A stretch of 64,000 nucleotides of DNA. Origin: JADMIH01 sp036399775. GTDB taxonomy: Bacteria > Chloroflexota > Chloroflexia > QHBQ01 > JADMIH01. The translations under genes and the position numbers were made by a program. The notes beneath the pieces are model-generated. The model ran no database searches. It saw only the letters and a list, made by a program, of their open reading frames with translations, and was not told where the DNA came from. Each line of letters begins with the position of its first letter. Position 1 is the stretch's first letter. Positions 31,811 to 39,196 of the stretch are shown here, piece after piece. The stretch lies in NCBI GenBank assembly GCA_036399775.1, contig DASWMJ010000084.1:124001-188000 (forward strand), given 5' to 3'.

Positions 31811-32432
31811 CGAAACCGCCAAGACGCCAAGTGCGCCAAGAAAACGCCAAGATTTTAATTTATGGTTTGGTTATTAGCTCTGCTTATGGCTGTTTGATTT
31901 GTTTCTGAGCGTTGCGTGAGGACTACGCGCTTGATGCCGCCTTGCTTGAGAGCGGTTACGTTGAAGTTGATAAGGAGTCCCAATTGGTGGCCGGTTGCGC
32001 GCAGGTAGGAAAGAACTTGGGCCACATGAACGGAGGCCAATGCTTCAACGGCTTTCAATTCAATTACCAGCGCGTCCGCTACTAATACGTCAAGGCGTCC
32101 GTGCCCTATTTCTTTACCTTTATACAGCATGGGCACCGGCAACTGCCTGGCGAACGGTATGCGCCGTATTTGCATCTCCGTACAAAGAGCTTCTTCATAC
32201 AAGCCCTCAAGTAGCCCAGGCCCTAACAGGCTATGCACCTCGATAGCAGCCCCAATCACAGCCCGCGCCCAAGCATCCACATCTTCATCTGGTTGTCTAA
32301 TCATGCAGCCCTCGCCTCAAATCCACTTGTTTCTACGATCTGCTTAATGTCGAGCAACAATCTAATGCACAAGCACCTAAACAATAAAATACTTGGCGTT
32401 TTCTTGGCGCTCTTGGCGTCTTGGCGGTTTCG
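31811..32432. mobile_element. 622-bp inverted-repeat element carrying a GxxExxY gene
   Basis: The left arm (31811-31857) begins CGAAACCGCCAAGACGCCAA; the right arm (32385-32432) is its complement with a few mismatches or single-base gaps over about 47 bp. The only gene inside is the GxxExxY protein. A 140-bp element with the same type of ends but no gene is at 9530-9669. It lies exactly between sdhC and sdhA. Target duplications are not obvious. Confidence 0.75.
31855..32304 (-). CDS. GxxExxY protein, PD-(D/E)XK-like
   Basis: 149 aa. The signature GLLEGLY is at residues 30-36, preceded by VIGAAIEVHSLLGPG. The nuclease-like core continues with GHGRLDVLVADALVIELK (Asp72, Glu82, Lys84), consistent with a PD-(D/E)XK superfamily fold, and ends with QLGLLINFN. 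The biological role of GxxExxY proteins is unknown to me. The gene fills the inverted-repeat element: its last codons (NQTIN then TAA) enter the left arm and its start is 80 bp from the right arm. That placement suggests the protein may act on these ends. Confidence 0.88.
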   Translation of the reverse strand: MIRQPDEDVDAWARAVIGAAIEVHSLLGPGLLEGLYEEALCTEMQIRRIPFARQLPVPMLYKGKEIGHGRLDVLVADALVIELKAVEALASVHVAQVLSYLRATGHQLGLLINFNVTALKQGGIKRVVLTQRSETNQTAISRANNQTIN

Positions 32433-32441
32433 TTGTCATTT

Positions 32442-33218
32442 TCAGAAGAACCTGAAATCCGTTATCCAGCCCGCCGCCACTGAGCGGATGTAAAAGTCGG
32501 CTACCATCACGGAGATGAGGCTGCACCATGCGTATAGCGAGTGGCGGGAGTTCAGGAAGCTGACCTGCTTCCAGATGCCGTAGCGCGTCCGGCTGGCGAG
32601 GGAGCACGAGTAGCAATTGACCCGGCCCCCTATGAGGTGGCGGAACGAGTGGCACGAGAAGGTATAGAGCGACAGCAACACCACGTTCGCTATGAGGATG
32701 AGCGCGCCCAGCCCCATGTGGAAACCGTCTTCCCAGAAGAACGCTACGATGGCGTCATACGACAGGATGAAGATGAAGGCCACCGCCGCGTAGAAGGCGA
32801 ACCTGTGCAGGTTTTGCAGTATCAGAGGGAAGCGCCGCTCGCCGCTATATCGCTTGCGGGGAAGTGGCTCCGCAACCGCACAGGCAGGCGGGTCCAGGAA
32901 GAAGGCACGGTAATAGGCCAGCCGGTAGTAGTAGCACGTCAGGCGGAAGCTGAGAGGGAAGATGAGGATATACAGCGCAGGAGATATTCGCCAGCCTGCT
33001 ATGCTCCAATCGAAGGGTAGATGTGGCGAATAGAAAGGGGCGAGGTACGGTCCGAACTCGAAATACTGGTTCTCGAATGCACGCCACAGCCCGTACAGGC
33101 CGAAGCCGCCCAGCACGATGACCGTGATCATCGGTTTTATCCACCAGGCGTCTCGGCGGCTGGTGAGGGCCAGCGGTGCGCGTCCTGCTTCTTTGCTTTG
33201 CGCGGTACGTACTGCCAT
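32442..33218 (-). CDS. sdhC: Succinate dehydrogenase cytochrome b subunit
   Basis: 258 aa membrane anchor with about five helices (residues about 28-46, 73-92, 130-150, 165-190 and 225-245). Candidate heme-ligand histidines lie in LQNLHRFAFYAA, FHMGLGAL and TFSCHSFRHLIGG. It matches the single-polypeptide anchor of actinobacterial or Chloroflexota-type complex II rather than the separate SdhC/SdhD pair. The start at 33218 has GAGGAG ten bases upstream. It is the first sdh gene and is cut off from sdhA by the inverted-repeat element, which starts 10 bp after its stop. Confidence 0.85.
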   Translation of the reverse strand: MAVRTAQSKEAGRAPLALTSRRDAWWIKPMITVIVLGGFGLYGLWRAFENQYFEFGPYLAPFYSPHLPFDWSIAGWRISPALYILIFPLSFRLTCYYYRLAYYRAFFLDPPACAVAEPLPRKRYSGERRFPLILQNLHRFAFYAAVAFIFILSYDAIVAFFWEDGFHMGLGALILIANVVLLSLYTFSCHSFRHLIGGRVNCYSCSLASRTRYGIWKQVSFLNSRHSLYAWCSLISVMVADFYIRSVAAGWITDFRFF

Positions 33219-33237
33219 GTCAGCTTTGCTCCTCTTT

Positions 33238-33268
33238 CAAGGGGTCAGGGGTTAGGGATCAGGGGTCA
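33238..33268. repeat. GGGGTCAGGG-family intergenic repeat
   Basis: Units AAGGGGTCAGGGGTTAGGG and ATCAGGGGTCAG between ridA and sdhC, upstream of the sdhC start. Same family as the copies inside the glucosidase gene. Confidence 0.7.
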
Positions 33269-33275
33269 GTTAGAG

Positions 33276-33746
33276 CTAGAAGTCACGGTCCAGGTCGAGA
33301 TCGTAGGTGGATTGGGATTCTCTGGCCTCGACCACGCGTATTGACGTTACCAGGCCGGGCACGATGGCGATGCAATCTATCTGGACGAGCACGCCGCCGG
33401 GGAGGCCACCTTGTACGGTGGAGCGGGCAGGCTGGGCCTCGCCGAAATACTCTTCGTACACGTCGTTCATGGCGGGGAAGTCGCTGAAGTGCGCCAGGAA
33501 TACGGTGGTCTTCACGACGTGCCGGAGGCTGGACCCCGCCGCTTCGAGGACCGCGCCCAGGTTCTGCATTACGCGGTGGGTCTGCGCCTGAACGTCGCCC
33601 TCAACCAGTTGGTCGGTCTCAGGGTCGAGGGCTATCTGCCCCGTGCAGAATACCAGGCCGTTGGCGACCACAGCCTGCGAATAAGGGCCGATTGCAGCCG
33701 GAGCGCCCCCCGTCTGAACGCGCGTCTGCTGCACTTCCGTTGACAT
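33276..33746 (-). CDS. RidA-family enamine/imine deaminase
   Basis: 156 aa. The YjgF/YER057c/UK114 core is complete: AIGPYSQAVVANGLVFCTGQIALDPE, QAQTHRVMQNLGAVLEAAG and PARSTVQGGLPGGVLVQIDCIA. The Arg in PARSTV, needed for 2-aminoacrylate hydrolysis, is present. After residue 130 there is an extra acidic tail (VEARESQSTYDLDLDRDF) not typical of the family. It lies 57 bp upstream of sdhC on the same strand and could share a transcript. Confidence 0.92.
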   Translation of the reverse strand: MSTEVQQTRVQTGGAPAAIGPYSQAVVANGLVFCTGQIALDPETDQLVEGDVQAQTHRVMQNLGAVLEAAGSSLRHVVKTTVFLAHFSDFPAMNDVYEEYFGEAQPARSTVQGGLPGGVLVQIDCIAIVPGLVTSIRVVEARESQSTYDLDLDRDF

Positions 33747-33922
33747 AGGAGTAACCCCCTTCCATGAATGAGGAGTCTGTGCGGACGAAGGATAGACTGC
33801 GAGCTTAGGCGCATGTTAGCAGATTTGCGTGATGGGCGCAAGTGCCGCATGTCTGATGACTTCTCTTGAGATTTTTGCAGGCATGCAAAATGCCTCTGAC
33901 CTTAATAGTCTAGGAGCATTCT

Positions 33923-33956
33923 TGTGCGTAAATTGTGGCGCGCCCGGAGAGATTCG
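33923..33956. repeat. Third, partial att-like copy of the tRNA-Arg 3' end
   Basis: CGCGCCCGGAGAGATTCG (33939-33956) matches 57239-57256 and the copy at 36956 exactly, then diverges. The 16 bases before it (TGTGCGTAAATTGTGG) match 57218-57233 with one base missing, so both the tRNA end and its flank are shared. Confidence 0.7.
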
Positions 33957-34109
33957 CTGCCTGAGAAGACCCCTTCACCCCATCTCACTATGAGCTTTCG
34001 CATGAGAGAAGCGCTAATCGCATGGGTGGATTAGAGTAACCCGGAACATATGATGATATCTTATAGAGGCAGGGGCAAGTTGTCCGCCCCTTATAAACCC
34101 AGAAAAGTG

Positions 34110-34118
34110 TGCTATAAT
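34110..34118 (+). promoter_or_regulatory. Extended -10 candidate for the patatin gene
   Basis: TGCTATAAT is an exact extended -10 (TGnTATAAT), 138 bp upstream of the start. No good -35 sits 17 bases before it, as expected for extended -10 promoters. Confidence 0.35.
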
Positions 34119-34255
34119 CACTGCAATCAAAGGCAAGCATCAATCCGGGCTGGAAGAGTTTTACTCTTAGCCTGCTGCCCCGTTGTCTAATGTTGCTTTA
34201 TTACGGCAGCTATTGACTATTTGCTTTTGTGTATCTGACATGAAAGGGGTAGTGC

Positions 34256-36634
34256 ATGCCAAAGGAATTACCATCCTGCGACTTAGTTTTGAAGGGGGGT
34301 ATCACGAGCGGTATAGCCTATCCTCCCGCACTATACGAGCTATCGCGGAAATACCGCTTCAACTCGATTGGGGGTACCTCTGCAGGTGCCATCTGCGCCG
34401 CGGGCGCAGCCGCCGCTGAATACGCACGCCAGCGCGACACCGGCGAGGGCGGCTTCGATACCCTGATGGAAATGAGCAGTTGGCTCAGCAAAGGTAAGAA
34501 CCTGATCCATTTCTTTGACACGCCGAAGGGCACGCGTTCCATTATAACTCTCATGAACTCTATAGGGGCAATTGGAGGGAAAAACAATTCTAAACTGCCT
34601 ATGCCTCTGAGACTCCTGGGGGCCTTGCCCAGAACTACACCCTTCTATTTTCTAGTGGGGTTACTCGCGGGAGGACTTATCGGAGTGGCCTTGGCGAGGC
34701 TCATCGCGCCCTGGCTCCAATCTTTCATAGTCGATGCCAGCAAGGAGTTGCAATGGATAGTCCCAAGTGTGCTCGTGACAGGGGCGCTGGCACTGTTGAG
34801 CGCGCTGGTCACATGGCTGCTAGCGCGGGAAGCTGTTGATAACGAGGCAAAAGCGGTGCTTAGCGCGCTGCTTGGAGTGGTAGTACTGGGAGCACTCTTG
34901 ACCCTCGCCCTTCCCTGGGTGCTAAACCTGCTCGCGCGCGACCTGTTCGACAATCCAATCTTCGCACTCTCGGCTCTTTTGGGCCTATTAATCGGATACC
35001 TGGGCGGTGCACTTGTGAGCATATTCCATCTGATATTTGGGGTGCTGCTCAAGGATGTGCCCAGGAACTACTATGGGATCGTCAGCGGGCACGACCCAAA
35101 GTCAGATGAGCAAAAAGACGACCAGGGACGTCCCAAGAACCCTACTAACTACTGCGATTGGCTGAGCGTCCAGCTTGACGAGATTGCAGGCTTGCGCGAC
35201 CGCGATTCCCCACTTACCTTTGGGGATCTGTGCGAACAGGGGATCACACTCAAGATGCTCAGCACGAACGTCAGTGTTGGTCTTCCCTTTGAGTTGCCAT
35301 TCACAAAAAATGTCCTTATCTTCAACGAGCTTGACATGCGCAAGCTATTCCCCGACTACATAGTGGATCATATGATGCGCACTTCCTGCAAGGTCGGGAG
35401 CTCCTGCCCCGGCGAGCCTTTCATACCCACGGAGAAGTTGCCGCAGGGCTACTATTACGTGCCGCAGGCTGCGGATTTTCCTGTGGCTGTTGCCATGCGC
35501 ATGAGCCTTGCCGTGCCCATATTCCTCAGCGCGGTCCCTTTTTACTCGATCTCGGTGGCCGCGTATGACCGCGCTCGCAAGGGAGGAGAGGACCTGATGC
35601 CGTATCGCGGAAAGGAGAAAGGCAAGAGCCAAAGGAACGACCTGCTGCTTAATTACTTCAGCGACGGCGGCACATGCAGCAACTTACCTATCCACTTCTT
35701 TGACAGCTGGCTACCTACTCGTCCCACTTTTGGCATCAACCTCACCGCCATGCCTGGCGACGCTATTGACGAGGATGAGAAAACTGTTGAGCCTTCTTTT
35801 ATCAGCGCGCTTTTGGCGAAACCGGAAGAGGCAGGAGCCAACCATTCGCGTGACAACCATGCTCCGTCCCGTAGGGTCCCTGCCATCGAATTGCCCCAGC
35901 CTGGAACCGTTCTCAACCCTGAATACCGGCCCATCTACAACCCTTTAGACTTCATACTGAAGATCTCTGATACAGCGCGCGAGAACCACGACAACCAGCA
36001 GGCCATGCTGCCTGGCTACAGCGAGCGCATCATTCAAGTACGCTTCAAAGAGGGTGAAGGCGGCATGAACCTCGCCATGTCACCCGATACTATTGATGCC
36101 ATCACGATGAAGGGAGAACTGGCAGGTAAGGAGCTTCGCTACGCCTTCAATTTCGAGCACCACCGTTGGACTCGCTTCCTGGTGCTCATGTCTCACCTTG
36201 AGACCGAACTTGCAAAGATGCATACGGCATTCAATAGCACCAACCTGAACCCGACCTACTCCGAGTTGATTGATCCGGCGAATATGATTGCGAAGTTCAC
36301 ACGCGACGAGGAGGGCGAACCTCCAGAGTTTACCATGTCTCCCCAGATGGGACCAGATGAAAACCAACCGCATCAGCGTGACAGTGACTGGCGTTCAGAA
36401 TCACTAGTACTTACTAATGAGTTGTTGGGTGTTATAGAGGCATGGAAGCAGCGGCAGGAAGCGATGCAGTCCAATGGGACCGATGGTATAACTGACAGTT
36501 CTTCCAGCCAACGCGATACAATTGGACGCGACATGGGAAAGTGCGATCTGACGAGCACAGGGCCGCAGTTGAAGCATTTCAGCGCGAATTGTCCGGAGCC
36601 TAAGTCGGTGATGCGTATTATCCCGCAGATATAA
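34256..36634 (+). CDS. Patatin-like phospholipase with an inserted membrane domain
   Basis: 792 aa; ATG at 34256 with AAAGGGG upstream. The patatin fold starts at once: oxyanion loop LKGGITSG (residues 12-19), nucleophile elbow GGTSAG (Ser42), and catalytic Asp in FSDGGTCSN (Asp470). Between them, residues about 120-265 form four or five hydrophobic helices, an unusual membrane insertion in a patatin domain. The C-terminal 300 residues are soluble and unrecognised. Patatin-like lipases act as membrane-damaging effectors in some anti-phage systems (CBASS), but no cyclase is adjacent. The gene is alone between two att-like sites (33939 and 36952). Confidence 0.8.
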   Translation: MPKELPSCDLVLKGGITSGIAYPPALYELSRKYRFNSIGGTSAGAICAAGAAAAEYARQRDTGEGGFDTLMEMSSWLSKGKNLIHFFDTPKGTRSIITLMNSIGAIGGKNNSKLPMPLRLLGALPRTTPFYFLVGLLAGGLIGVALARLIAPWLQSFIVDASKELQWIVPSVLVTGALALLSALVTWLLAREAVDNEAKAVLSALLGVVVLGALLTLALPWVLNLLARDLFDNPIFALSALLGLLIGYLGGALVSIFHLIFGVLLKDVPRNYYGIVSGHDPKSDEQKDDQGRPKNPTNYCDWLSVQLDEIAGLRDRDSPLTFGDLCEQGITLKMLSTNVSVGLPFELPFTKNVLIFNELDMRKLFPDYIVDHMMRTSCKVGSSCPGEPFIPTEKLPQGYYYVPQAADFPVAVAMRMSLAVPIFLSAVPFYSISVAAYDRARKGGEDLMPYRGKEKGKSQRNDLLLNYFSDGGTCSNLPIHFFDSWLPTRPTFGINLTAMPGDAIDEDEKTVEPSFISALLAKPEEAGANHSRDNHAPSRRVPAIELPQPGTVLNPEYRPIYNPLDFILKISDTARENHDNQQAMLPGYSERIIQVRFKEGEGGMNLAMSPDTIDAITMKGELAGKELRYAFNFEHHRWTRFLVLMSHLETELAKMHTAFNSTNLNPTYSELIDPANMIAKFTRDEEGEPPEFTMSPQMGPDENQPHQRDSDWRSESLVLTNELLGVIEAWKQRQEAMQSNGTDGITDSSSSQRDTIGRDMGKCDLTSTGPQLKHFSANCPEPKSVMRIIPQI

Positions 36635-36951
36635 CGGAGGAGTAGGAGAGCCAAGTGGGGCCGGCACAGGCCCTATTTCAGCTGGGCAACAACTACACCA
36701 GAGGCCACGTGACTAAGGTAACCGCCAAGACTTTCTTCCCCACTGCCAGACCCCTCAGAACGTAGGATAGAAGTGTCTATGAGATCTTAGTTCATGTAAC
36801 GACAAACCAGAAAGTAAATGTAATAGAGCAACCCCACGGTGGCTCTCCAGCTGGATTTATCGTTTGTATAAGCGTTGTGCTAGCCTTATGAGTAGCTATG
36901 CCTTACCGATAGGTGAGACGCTATCAGTTGTAGTTACGCACAAAATCGGGG
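36635..36951. other. Gene-free stretch left of the island
   Basis: Nothing recognisable except that the last 30 bases (TACGCACAAAATCGGGGTTT) resemble the flank of the tRNA at 57217-57237. Confidence 0.5.
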
Positions 36952-36997
36952 TTTGCGCGCCCGGAGAGATTCGAACTCCCGGCCCTCTGATCCGAAG
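36952..36997. repeat. Left attachment site: 46-bp copy of the tRNA-Arg 3' half
   Basis: Identical over 46 bp to 57235-57280, starting TTTGCGCGCCCGGAGAGATT and ending TGATCCGAAG. After a 3-base insertion (ATA) five more bases match, then the tRNA likeness fades. The sequence beyond cannot fold as a tRNA acceptor and D arm. Confidence 0.9.
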
Positions 36998-37114
36998 ATA
37001 TCAGAGCCTAAACGCTGTGCTATTGTGCCTACAGTACACCGCTAAAAAGGCCGAGTTATCAACTCTAATTACAGCCTCTTATCTTGCTGCATCGCACCCA
37101 ATGATATTTCGTCA

Positions 37115-37288
37115 GTGGGTACGGACGTAAAACAACCACTAAAAAATGGGCTTACCCTTACCCGAGAGGCTTCTGCCCATACAGCGCCGAGGGCACCTAA
37201 ACAGTACAAGGGTGTTTGCAACGTGTGTGGTACGGTACTTACTGGACTTGCCAATAAGAAGTACTGTTCGCATGATTGCAACCTATAG
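37115..37288 (+). CDS. Small zinc-ribbon peptide next to the left att site
   Basis: 57 codons from a GTG at 37115. The C-terminal part has a four-cysteine motif CNVCG-x11-CSHDC (CxxC, 12 residues, CxxxC), preceded by LTREASAHTAPRAPKQYKG. Such tails occur at the ends of small HTH or excisionase-like proteins on mobile elements, so it may be the remnant of a directionality factor. There is no convincing ribosome site, and the open frame extends upstream without an ATG. Confidence 0.3.
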   Translation: MGTDVKQPLKNGLTLTREASAHTAPRAPKQYKGVCNVCGTVLTGLANKKYCSHDCNL

Positions 37289-37885
37289 GCACGCCACGAC
37301 AAATGGTACAGGTAGCCCATAGAATACTACTTTGAACGCTTCTAGCCCATGGCAACATAGGCTCCGTATCGGGTCTAGAAGCCGGGGATATCTATGCTCA
37401 TGCTCCCAGTTGCCTATGCACTTTCTACGTGGAGCTCAGGAAACCCCAGGATAGCTCCACTTGGCTTCCCCAGGCCATACCCAATCCCAAACACCCCCAC
37501 CAGGATCAGCACAGCGCACACCACGAGGGCGGTAGCCTCCCACCTCCAACGCATCTGCGCCAGGAAGCCCACCGCCATTGCGCCGAGCACGAAGATACAT
37601 GAACCTGCTGATTAAGATCCCCCGAGAAGGGGGTCCGCCAAACTCCATTTTGTGTGTGAAAACAGAACTTCTTTGCCATTGCGGTCCGCTTAAATCCGCC
37701 GAACTTTGCGGGTTTGGTCGTCAGGGCCGTCGCTGTCTTTAGCTCGGAGGATGGTTTCCAGGCTTCTAGCGAAACGGCCCGCGCCATCTGCACGCAAGAA
37801 AGCGTGGAGCAACGGGGCCGAGAGCATCCAGCACAACCCCAAAGGAAAACATAAGTTCCTTTTGGTGTTTTAGCTATGTGAAGTC
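37289..37885. other. Gene-poor stretch with a possible membrane-peptide remnant
   Basis: On the minus strand, 37590-37414 could encode a 58-residue peptide with two hydrophobic segments (VLGAMAVGFLAQMRW and ALVVCAVLILVGVFGIGYG), but no ribosome site is seen. Nothing else is recognisable. Confidence 0.3.
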
Positions 37886-39196
37886 TCAAGTCCGACGTTT
37901 AAAAGTCGTTTCTCTCTGTTCCAGCAGAGTATCGAGCCACCGGCCTATTTCTTCTGCCATAAAGTGGTGACGAGACTCGTACACGATAGATCGATAGATT
38001 TCTAGGCTTCGTGACGCCAACGCTAGAGCGCGCTCTAATTGCGTTTCCGCAGCCGCAAGCCGAGCAAGTCCATAGAGGGCTGCCGCCTCAGGTTCCTTGG
38101 TATGGTTTTCGCGTGCAATGTCTGCAGACTCCTCAAAAGCCTGCCCGGCGCTTACCAGATCCCTTTCGTGTAGATAGAATTCACCGAGAGCGTTTAGCGC
38201 ATTGGCAACGCGCCACGGGTCTTCAGCTGACCGCGCTTCCCTGACCGCTTGTTGTAGATGCTTCTTTGCTGAGCCGAAGCGCCCCTGCTTAGTAGCAACT
38301 ATGCCCATGTTTGTATATATTGCGCTGAGCCTCATGGGGTTACGGCCTAGCCTTTCCGCAAGAACCTTTGCCCGTATGAGATAGACATCGGCCTGACCGT
38401 AGTCCCCCCGCCTGCTCGCAACTTCGCCAAGCTCGGTGAGTATCGACACGCTATCATCAACATTCCCAATCTGATCCGCGCGGCGGAGGGCTTGCTTGAA
38501 GTATTCCTCACTCGCAGAGAAGTCGCCAAAGTTGTAGGCAACAGCGGCGAGATTCTGAAGATGCCCGATGATTCTGCGGGCACTTCCCACGTTATTGGCT
38601 TTTTCCAGACCCTCAAGGGAGTATTCCTGCACCAGCCCATAGTCGCCCCGAACAAATCGAAATGCGGCTAGGTTGAGGAGTGCGACGCTTATAGTATCGT
38701 CATCATTTATGCTCCGCGCGATCGCCAGACTCTCGAGATAGTGCTCTTGTGCGGCTTCGTCCTTGCCGGTCACGTCTTCGACTAATCCGAGATTGGATAG
38801 CAGGATGCCTGCCCGCCTCACGTCACCTGTCCTCCGAGCTAACTTGAGTGCACGACGGAAGTAACGAACCGCTTGAGAATTCTTGCCTTTGTAAAACGCA
38901 AAAATACCTAAGTGCGACAGTGCCGAACTCGCAGTAGCATTGTCCTTCTGGCGTTCGGCAATCTTCAAGGCTTCCCGTATTCTAGCCTCAGCCTCTGTGT
39001 GGTCTCCCTGCTTTTCAAGAGTCTGACCCAAATGCAGCAAGCTGACCCCAAGGCGCTGATCGTCTTCTATGACTTGGCTCGCTTGAACCGCCTTATCCAG
39101 GAGCACCCTGGCATCTCTGTAGCTGCCGGAGATGTCGAGGAAACGGTAAAAGGCATTCGCACCATCGACGAAGGATTCATAGATCGATCTGTTCAA
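37886..39196 (-). CDS. TPR domain, probably the C-terminal half of a split STAND protein
   Basis: 436 aa of roughly nine tetratricopeptide repeats (for example ASSALSHLGIFAFYKGKNSQAVRYFRRALKLA and GRFGSAKKHLQQAV). The TTG start at 39196 overlaps the end of the NB-ARC gene by 20 bp in another frame. Its first residues (DGANAFYRFLDISGSYRDARVLLDKA) match the place where NB-ARC-TPR proteins normally run on without a break. It is either a frameshifted gene or a translationally coupled two-chain version. TPRs would sense the trigger of the ATPase. Confidence 0.7.
   Translation of the reverse strand: MNRSIYESFVDGANAFYRFLDISGSYRDARVLLDKAVQASQVIEDDQRLGVSLLHLGQTLEKQGDHTEAEARIREALKIAERQKDNATASSALSHLGIFAFYKGKNSQAVRYFRRALKLARRTGDVRRAGILLSNLGLVEDVTGKDEAAQEHYLESLAIARSINDDDTISVALLNLAAFRFVRGDYGLVQEYSLEGLEKANNVGSARRIIGHLQNLAAVAYNFGDFSASEEYFKQALRRADQIGNVDDSVSILTELGEVASRRGDYGQADVYLIRAKVLAERLGRNPMRLSAIYTNMGIVATKQGRFGSAKKHLQQAVREARSAEDPWRVANALNALGEFYLHERDLVSAGQAFEESADIARENHTKEPEAAALYGLARLAAAETQLERALALASRSLEIYRSIVYESRHHFMAEEIGRWLDTLLEQRETTFKRRT

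Larger units (their letters stand above)
33747..34255. other. Gene-free stretch containing an att-like site
   Basis: No convincing gene. It contains the short tRNA-like remnant at 33923-33956 and a promoter-like TGCTATAAT at 34110-34118. Confidence 0.6.

Noticed and set aside
31779..31850. 24-residue N-terminal extension of SdhA
   Set aside because: It is encoded partly by the inverted-repeat arm and is not part of the family; the ATG at 31778 fits SdhA starts.
36719..36731. Another CGCCAAG-family element (AACCGCCAAGAC)
   Set aside because: Only about 12 bases match and no second arm is found nearby; likely chance or an unreadable remnant.
36952..37028. A second tRNA gene
   Set aside because: The 3' half is tRNA, but the 5' half cannot pair in the acceptor stem and the anticodon stem has three extra bases; it is an att copy.
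37506..37889. 127-codon minus-strand frame in the island
   Set aside because: Composition is irregular, there is no ribosome site, and a different frame of the same region looks more protein-like.
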